In this document: positions 34,005 to 37,913 of the stretch, in pieces | Numbering within the stretch: the stretch's first letter is position 1 | Layout of the letters: each line of letters begins with the position of its first letter | Origin: an uncultured Clostridia bacterium | GTDB lineage: Bacteria; Bacillota; Clostridia; TANB77; CAG-508 | DNA: 37,913 bases | Assembly (NCBI GenBank): GCA_947627495.1 | Contig: CANQWH010000006.1 | Span: forward strand, 1 to 37,913 | Direction of reading: 5' to 3' | Translations under genes and position numbers: made by a program | The notes under the pieces: model-generated | What the model was told of the DNA's origin: nothing | The model's database searches: none | Seen by the model: only the letters and a program-made list of their open reading frames with translations

Positions 34005-34658
34005 TTAGTCCCTTGATTTTATTAATATTAATATTCCACTTTCTAGTTCTATTGTTGCTGTATCTTCAATTTGCTCATTACTTACTCCCAAGCTTGTTCC
34101 TATTTTTAATGTATAATTATCTAATTCATATTTAAAACCTTTTAATGTTAAACCTGTAACTTCAGTTGTTAATGGTATTAAAGAAATGTATTTATATTTA
34201 TTATCTTTTATTACTTCTGTGTTTTTATCTATTAACTTTATCTCATTATTTTCATTTATTATTTTTATATCTATGTCATTTTTTAATGCACTTTTTAATA
34301 TATGTATATTTGCTATTGTATGGTCTATTCTCGTTCCAATACCACCTATTATATTTATACTTTTGCTGCCTATCTTTTTGGCTAACTCCAATGCAGATTC
34401 AGTATCTGTAAAATCTTTCTCTGGTATTAATTTTTGTATTTCAATATTTGAATTTATATATTTTTTTAATATTTCTGAATTTATAGAATCAAAATCCCCT
34501 ACTATATAAGTTGGTTTTATCCCTAATTCATCTATACTTTCTAGCCCTTTATCTACTGCTATTATTATATCATATTTATTTGTTTTTAAATGATTTTTAA
34601 AAAAATTTTTGTTAATTTTTCCGCCTGTTACAATTAAGGTTTGCATTTTTTTATCCAT
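34005..34658 (-). CDS. thiN: Thiamine pyrophosphokinase
   Basis: A 217-residue enzyme that makes thiamine diphosphate from thiamine and ATP. Family motifs: VTGGKINKNF, AVDKGLESIDELGIKPTYIVGDFDSI, PEKDFTDTESALELA, GGIGTRIDHTIANI and the C-terminal LKGFKYELDN / GTSLGVSNE. Length is standard. The first ATG (34658) is almost touching GAGAGG; the fifth codon, also ATG (34646), has about 13 bases of spacing, so either could be used. No thiamine riboswitch was seen upstream. Confidence 0.93.
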   Translation of the reverse strand: MDKKMQTLIVTGGKINKNFFKNHLKTNKYDIIIAVDKGLESIDELGIKPTYIVGDFDSINSEILKKYINSNIEIQKLIPEKDFTDTESALELAKKIGSKSINIIGGIGTRIDHTIANIHILKSALKNDIDIKIINENNEIKLIDKNTEVIKDNKYKYISLIPLTTEVTGLTLKGFKYELDNYTLKIGTSLGVSNEQIEDTATIELESGILILIKSRD

Positions 34659-34723
34659 TCCTCTCTTATCTCTAAATATACACCAACTCTTAATAAAATT
34701 TTCTTTACTAAAAATTACAATTT

Positions 34724-34763
34724 AGCCTAAGTATTATATAATTTTTTATATAATACTTAGGCT
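34724..34763 (-). terminator. Terminator after ackA
   Basis: A 17-bp perfect stem (AGCCTAAGTATTATATA and its complement) with a 6-base loop, 20 bases after the ackA stop on the minus strand; the tail is only moderately T-rich. Confidence 0.75.
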
Positions 34764-34783
34764 CTAAAATTTCTTATTAGAAA

Positions 34784-35986
34784 CTATTTTGTAATTGCTT
34801 CCATTGTTTCTTTTGCTATTTCTAATTCCTCGTTTGTTGGTATTACTATCATTTTTATTTTTGATTCTGGTTTGCTAATAACTCCAGAATATTGTTCATC
34901 ATCATTATGTGATGAATCAAATACTATTCCTAATGGTTCTAAACCTGCTACACATTTATTTACAACATCTGGATTGTGTTCACCTATTCCACCTTCAAAT
35001 ATTATTGCATCTACATGTCCTAATGCTGCCATATATGCACCTATATATTTTTTAACTCTATATGCAAACATATCTATTGCAAGTTCCGCACGTTTGTTTC
35101 CTTCTGAAGCTAATACTTTTAAATCTCTTACATCTCCTGTTACTTGTGATATTCCAAGTAATCCTGATTTTTTGTTTAGAATTGTCATCATTTCACTAAT
35201 TGATAAATTTTCTTTTCTCATTATAAATTCTAAAACTGCTGGGTCTAAATCTCCTGATCTTGTTCCCATTATTAATCCTTCTAATGGTGTTAGTCCCATT
35301 GATGTATCTATACATACTCCACCTTTTATTGCTGCTATACTTGAACCATTTCCTAAATGGCATGATATAATATTTATTTCTTCTTTTTTCTTTCCTAATT
35401 GTTTTGCAGCTTCTTCTGCTATGAATTTATGTGAGCTTCCATGTGCTCCATATCTTTTTATGGCATACTTTTCATAATATTCATAAGGTATTGCATAAAG
35501 TGCTGCATATTCTGGTATTGTTGTATGGAATGCTGTATCAAATACTAATACTTGTGGTGTATTTGGCATTATTTTTGTACATGCATTTATTCCTTGCAAA
35601 TGTGCTGGATTGTGTAATGGTGCATATTCTATTGATGTGTTATATTCTTTCATTACTTCTTCTGTTACTACTGTTGTTTTTGTAAAGTTTGGACCACCAT
35701 GTACTATTCTATGTCCTATTGCATCAATTTCACTTACATCTTTTATTACACCTTTTTCTGGGTCTAATAAATATTTCATAACTAATTCAAAAGCTACTGT
35801 ATGATTTGGTAATTCTACTTCATCTCTAGTTTTCTTACCATCTTTTTTATATTCTATAAAAGGTTTATCTATTGATTTTACCCCTATTCTATCGCATCTT
35901 CCTGATGCTAACACATTATCATTCTTCATATCTATTAATTGATATTTTAATGATGAACTTCCGCAATTTATAACTAATATTTTCAT
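34784..35986 (-). CDS. ackA: Acetate kinase
   Basis: A 400-residue enzyme that makes ATP from acetyl phosphate, giving acetate. Family motifs: ILVINCGSSSLKYQLID, HRIVHGG, VFDTAFHTTIPEYAALYAIP, HGSSHKF, ISCHLGNGSSIAAI, DTSMGLTPLEGLIMGTRSGDLDP and the C-terminal IIFEGGIGEHNP. Length is exact for the family. AAGGAG lies upstream of the ATG. Downstream partner of pta in a two-gene operon (47-base gap) ending in a strong hairpin. Confidence 0.98.
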   Translation of the reverse strand: MKILVINCGSSSLKYQLIDMKNDNVLASGRCDRIGVKSIDKPFIEYKKDGKKTRDEVELPNHTVAFELVMKYLLDPEKGVIKDVSEIDAIGHRIVHGGPNFTKTTVVTEEVMKEYNTSIEYAPLHNPAHLQGINACTKIMPNTPQVLVFDTAFHTTIPEYAALYAIPYEYYEKYAIKRYGAHGSSHKFIAEEAAKQLGKKKEEINIISCHLGNGSSIAAIKGGVCIDTSMGLTPLEGLIMGTRSGDLDPAVLEFIMRKENLSISEMMTILNKKSGLLGISQVTGDVRDLKVLASEGNKRAELAIDMFAYRVKKYIGAYMAALGHVDAIIFEGGIGEHNPDVVNKCVAGLEPLGIVFDSSHNDDEQYSGVISKPESKIKMIVIPTNEELEIAKETMEAITK

Positions 35987-36033
35987 TTAATCTATCTCTC
36001 CTTAATTTTAAATAGTTTTTTGTAAAAAAATTC

Positions 36034-37026
36034 TTATTGAGCTTGAACTGCAGTAATAGCTACAACGCCAACTATATCTTCTGCTTTGCATCCTCTTGAT
36101 AAATCATTTACTGGTTTTGCCATTCCTTGGCACATTGGACCATAAGCTTCTGCCTTTGCTAATCTCTCTACTAATTTATATCCTATATTTCCAGCATTTA
36201 AATCTGGGAATATTATTGTATTTGCTCTTCCTGCTACATTGCTTCCTGGAGCCTTACTATTTCCTACGCTTGGAACTAAGGCTGCATCTAACTGCATTTC
36301 TCCATCTAATACTAATTCTGGAGCTTTTTCTTTTGCAAGCCTTGTAGCTTCTTGTACTTTTTCAACTTCATCAGCTTTTGCACTTCCATATGTTGAATAA
36401 GAAAGCATTGCAATTCTTGGTTCTTTTCCTATTATATTTTTAAAGCTTTCTGCTGTTGAAATTGCAATTTCTGATAATTCTTCACTATTTGGATTTTGAT
36501 TTAGTGCACAATCTGAAAACATAAATACGCCATTTTCCCCATATTCACAATTCGGAACTACCATAACATTAAATGTTGATACTAGTTTTGTTCCTGGTTT
36601 TGTTTTTAAAATTTGAAGTGCTGGTCTTAAAGTATCTGCTGTTGAATGTGCTGCTCCTGATACTAAGCCATCTGCTTCTTCCTTTTTTACCATCATCATT
36701 CCAAAAAATACTGGGTCTAAAATTAATTGTTTTGCTTGCTCCATTGTAATTCCTTTTGCTTTTCTTAATTCATAAAAATATTCTACATATTCTTCATATT
36801 TTTCAGAAGTTGCTGGATTAACAATATTTGCTTTTGATATATCTAAATCATTTTGCTCAGCTATTTTCTTAACTTCTTCTTCATTTCCAATTAATACTAT
36901 TTTTGCAAAACCTTCTTTGCAAATTGTATCTACTGCTTTTAGTGTTCTTATATCTGTTGCTTCTGGTAATACTATAGTTTTTATCTGTTTTCTTGCTCTT
37001 TCTTTGATTTCTTCAATAAAACTCAT
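36034..37026 (-). CDS. pta: Phosphate acetyltransferase
   Basis: A 330-residue enzyme that converts acetyl-CoA and phosphate to acetyl phosphate, the substrate of AckA; together they give the acetate branch of fermentation. This is the short Pta form, without the N-terminal regulatory domains of enterobacteria. Motifs: VLPEATDIRTLKA, GLVSGAAHSTADTLRPALQI, MFSDCALNQNP, VAGRANTIIFPDLNAGNIGYKL and the C-terminal GPMCQGMAKPVNDLSRG. GGAGG before the ATG. Own promoter TTGTAA-17-TATAAT. Confidence 0.98.
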   Translation of the reverse strand: MSFIEEIKERARKQIKTIVLPEATDIRTLKAVDTICKEGFAKIVLIGNEEEVKKIAEQNDLDISKANIVNPATSEKYEEYVEYFYELRKAKGITMEQAKQLILDPVFFGMMMVKKEEADGLVSGAAHSTADTLRPALQILKTKPGTKLVSTFNVMVVPNCEYGENGVFMFSDCALNQNPNSEELSEIAISTAESFKNIIGKEPRIAMLSYSTYGSAKADEVEKVQEATRLAKEKAPELVLDGEMQLDAALVPSVGNSKAPGSNVAGRANTIIFPDLNAGNIGYKLVERLAKAEAYGPMCQGMAKPVNDLSRGCKAEDIVGVVAITAVQAQ

Positions 37027-37052
37027 AAATTTCCTCCATTTCTAACTTTTAT

Positions 37053-37081
37053 ATTATATAACAAAATTTAGTAAATTACAA
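37053..37081 (-). promoter_or_regulatory. pta-ackA promoter
   Basis: On the minus strand TTGTAA (37076-37081), 17 bases, TATAAT (37053-37058), 26 bases before the pta ATG. Confidence 0.6.
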
Positions 37082-37142
37082 TACTTTTGCCATATATTAA
37101 TAAAGTAGGCGTATTAGCTCATTACTATAAAAATTATTGGCT

Positions 37143-37178
37143 AAAAAAAGGTACTATAATCTGTACAATTATAGTATC
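37143..37178 (-). terminator. Terminator of the small transcription unit
   Basis: TACTATAAT / ATTATAGTA stem with a 7-base loop, extended by two further pairs and followed on the minus strand by seven T residues. It lies about 28 bases after the 40-residue ORF and upstream of the pta promoter. Confidence 0.75.
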
Positions 37179-37206
37179 TCTTAACTGTATACAAATTTAT
37201 TTAACT

Positions 37207-37329
37207 TTATACTCCAAGAACTTTTACTGGAAACTTTTTTAAATTTATATTCAATGATTTTTTACCAATGTTTTGTTTTCCTCTATTTTTTATCTTTTGC
37301 CTGTCTACATTATACACGTATTTTTTCAT
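37207..37329 (-). CDS. Possible 40-residue basic peptide
   Basis: A short ORF absent from the supplied track. It starts MKKYVYNVDRQKIKN, continues with a Lys/Asn-rich stretch and ends FPVKVLGV. It is strongly basic, with no signal peptide or Cys. The ribosome site is weak (only AAAG about 8 bases before the ATG). The main support is context: a promoter with an 11-bp phased operator array upstream and a T-tailed hairpin downstream enclose almost exactly this ORF. The unit could instead be a non-coding small RNA of roughly 190 nt. Confidence 0.4.
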   Translation of the reverse strand: MKKYVYNVDRQKIKNRGKQNIGKKSLNINLKKFPVKVLGV

Positions 37330-37340
37330 TTCTTTACTTT

Positions 37341-37368
37341 ATTCTAACATTTTTTATTTTGCTGTAAA
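37341..37368 (-). promoter_or_regulatory. Promoter of the small transcription unit
   Basis: On the minus strand TTTACA (37363-37368), 16 bases, TAGAAT (37341-37346). Confidence 0.55.
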
Positions 37369-37382
37369 TTAGTTTTGGTATT

Positions 37383-37421
37383 TGTAACATAAATTTAATA
37401 TTTTGGTAATAATGTTGTAAC
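37383..37421 (-). promoter_or_regulatory. 11-bp phased operator array of the small transcription unit
   Basis: TGTAAC (37383), TTTAAT (37394), GGTAAT (37405) and TGTAAC (37416) are spaced exactly 11 bp apart. The first is 37 bases from the end of the -10, the same distance as in surface proteins 2 and 3. Confidence 0.6.
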
Positions 37422-37437
37422 ATAAAAAGTTAAAATT

Positions 37438-37630
37438 GTTACTATTCACAGCCTATTATATGTACAAAGTAGCCAAACGCAGGAGTTTCATATTTTTTTC
37501 GAAAGAAAATAATCAAACAGCCTGCTGCTCACGGATTACCCGCGTAGCCATTTTGATTTTTTCTTAAGAAAAAAATATAAAACTCCGATGAGATTTGGCG
37601 GACTTTATAATACAATCTGTAAATAGTAAC
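37438..37630. repeat. Dispersed hairpin element, copy B
   Basis: A 193-bp element. Ends: GTTACTATTCACAGC and TCTGTAAATAGTAAC (inverted, 13 of 15). Subterminal arms AAAGTAGCCAAACGCAGGAG and TTTGGCGGACTTT are as in copy A. The inner stem is A/T-rich, with ATAATCAAA facing TTTTGATTTTT. The apex (CAGCCTGCTGCTCACGG and so on) differs from that of copy A. No ORF. With the small unit and the pta promoter it accounts for the 656-base gap 37027-37682. Confidence 0.8.
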
Positions 37631-37682
37631 TATTTTATGTTGCAATTCACAATTTAATTAATATTAATATTTCTTTTATATT

Positions 37683-37913
37683 CTACTTAGCTAATTTCTC
37701 TATCTCTTCTATACTTAGTCCTGTTATCTCTGCTATATCTTCTATGTTTATATTTTTATTTAGCATATTTTTTGCAATTTCTATTTTTTCTTCATTTTTC
37801 CCCATGTCTTTTCCCTGTTCAATTCCATTTTTATACCCATCTTTTCTTGCATATTGTAATGCTGCCTTCTCATCTCTTATTGCTTTTTCTCTTAGCTCTG
37901 CTATTCTTCTTAT
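37683..37913 (-). CDS. C-terminal end of a Rpn-type PD-(D/E)XK nuclease/transposase-family protein (partial)
   Basis: Seventy-six codons, cut by the window edge, of a protein ending RDEKAALQYARKDGYKNGIEQGKDMGKN, then a helical tail AKNMLNKNINIEDIAEITGLSIEEIEKLAK. This is the characteristic Lys/Glu-rich C-terminus of the Rpn family (recombination-promoting nuclease, also annotated as PD-(D/E)XK nuclease family transposase). The catalytic domain lies outside the window, so whether the gene is intact cannot be judged. The stop is TAG. Confidence 0.8.
   Translation of the reverse strand: MRRIAELREKAIRDEKAALQYARKDGYKNGIEQGKDMGKNEEKIEIAKNMLNKNINIEDIAEITGLSIEEIEKLAK

Noticed and set aside
34659-34723. 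TPP riboswitch upstream of the thiamine pyrophosphokinase gene
   Set aside because: The ATG is about 110 bases from element D; no THI-box-like CTGAGA or conserved stem sequence was recognised, and the ackA terminator is on the other side.

Overview
The window looks like the chromosome of a low-GC, spore-forming, gut-type Clostridia/Firmicutes member. The base composition is strongly AT-rich with good AGGAGG-type ribosome sites. It carries sporulation and germination genes (ylmC/ymxH-like, spoIIE, a spoIVFA-spoIVFB-like pair, ytxC, gpr) and the fermentative pair pta-ackA. No tRNA, rRNA, CRISPR array or prophage was recognised. The window ends inside a PD-(D/E)XK (Rpn-type) nuclease gene.

Layout. 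0.3-1.5 kb: PRC-barrel YlmC/YmxH protein and HtpX protease (+). 1.6-12.8 kb, all on the minus strand: RNHCP zinc protein, TGS-uridine kinase fusion, membrane-anchored DUF5050-like propeller, Wzz/YveK-like protein, pilin-like protein, SpoIVFB, M23/SpoIVFA-like protein, two small proteins, SpoIIE, and GdpP (c-di-AMP phosphodiesterase). 13.2-17.5 kb (+): Lys/Thr-rich DUF4912 protein, GH57 alpha-glucan branching enzyme, YtxC, TraX-family protein. 17.5-18.5 kb (-): GPR spore protease. 18.7-26.4 kb (-): three large secreted proteins built from Cys/His repeats with sortase-type C-termini; the third is split by a frameshift. 26.6-37.0 kb (-): recG-recD2-sua5, an Elp3-like radical SAM gene and rnc, thiamine pyrophosphokinase, then pta-ackA. 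37.1-37.4 kb: a small promoter-to-terminator unit that could encode a 40-residue basic peptide.

Most interesting part. Each of the three Cys/His-repeat surface genes is a single-gene unit with a sigma-A-type promoter. Upstream of each promoter lie TGTAAT boxes (ATTACA on the coding strand) repeated at exactly 11-bp steps, the pattern expected for an OmpR/PhoB-type response regulator. The same array, at the same distance from the -10, sits in front of the 40-residue-ORF unit 11 kb away. I read this as a small regulon for Cys/His-rich wall-attached proteins plus a small peptide or RNA. No regulator or sortase gene is in the window.

Other non-coding structure: a family of 85-193 bp elements sharing ends like GTTACTATTCACAGC, with long hairpins of variable apex (four copies); a separate 124-bp long-hairpin element; three genes whose Shine-Dalgarno lies in the 3' arm of a terminator-like hairpin; and a spoIIE promoter with 21-bp spacing and a Spo0A-box-like sequence over the -35, as known for Bacillus subtilis spoIIE.
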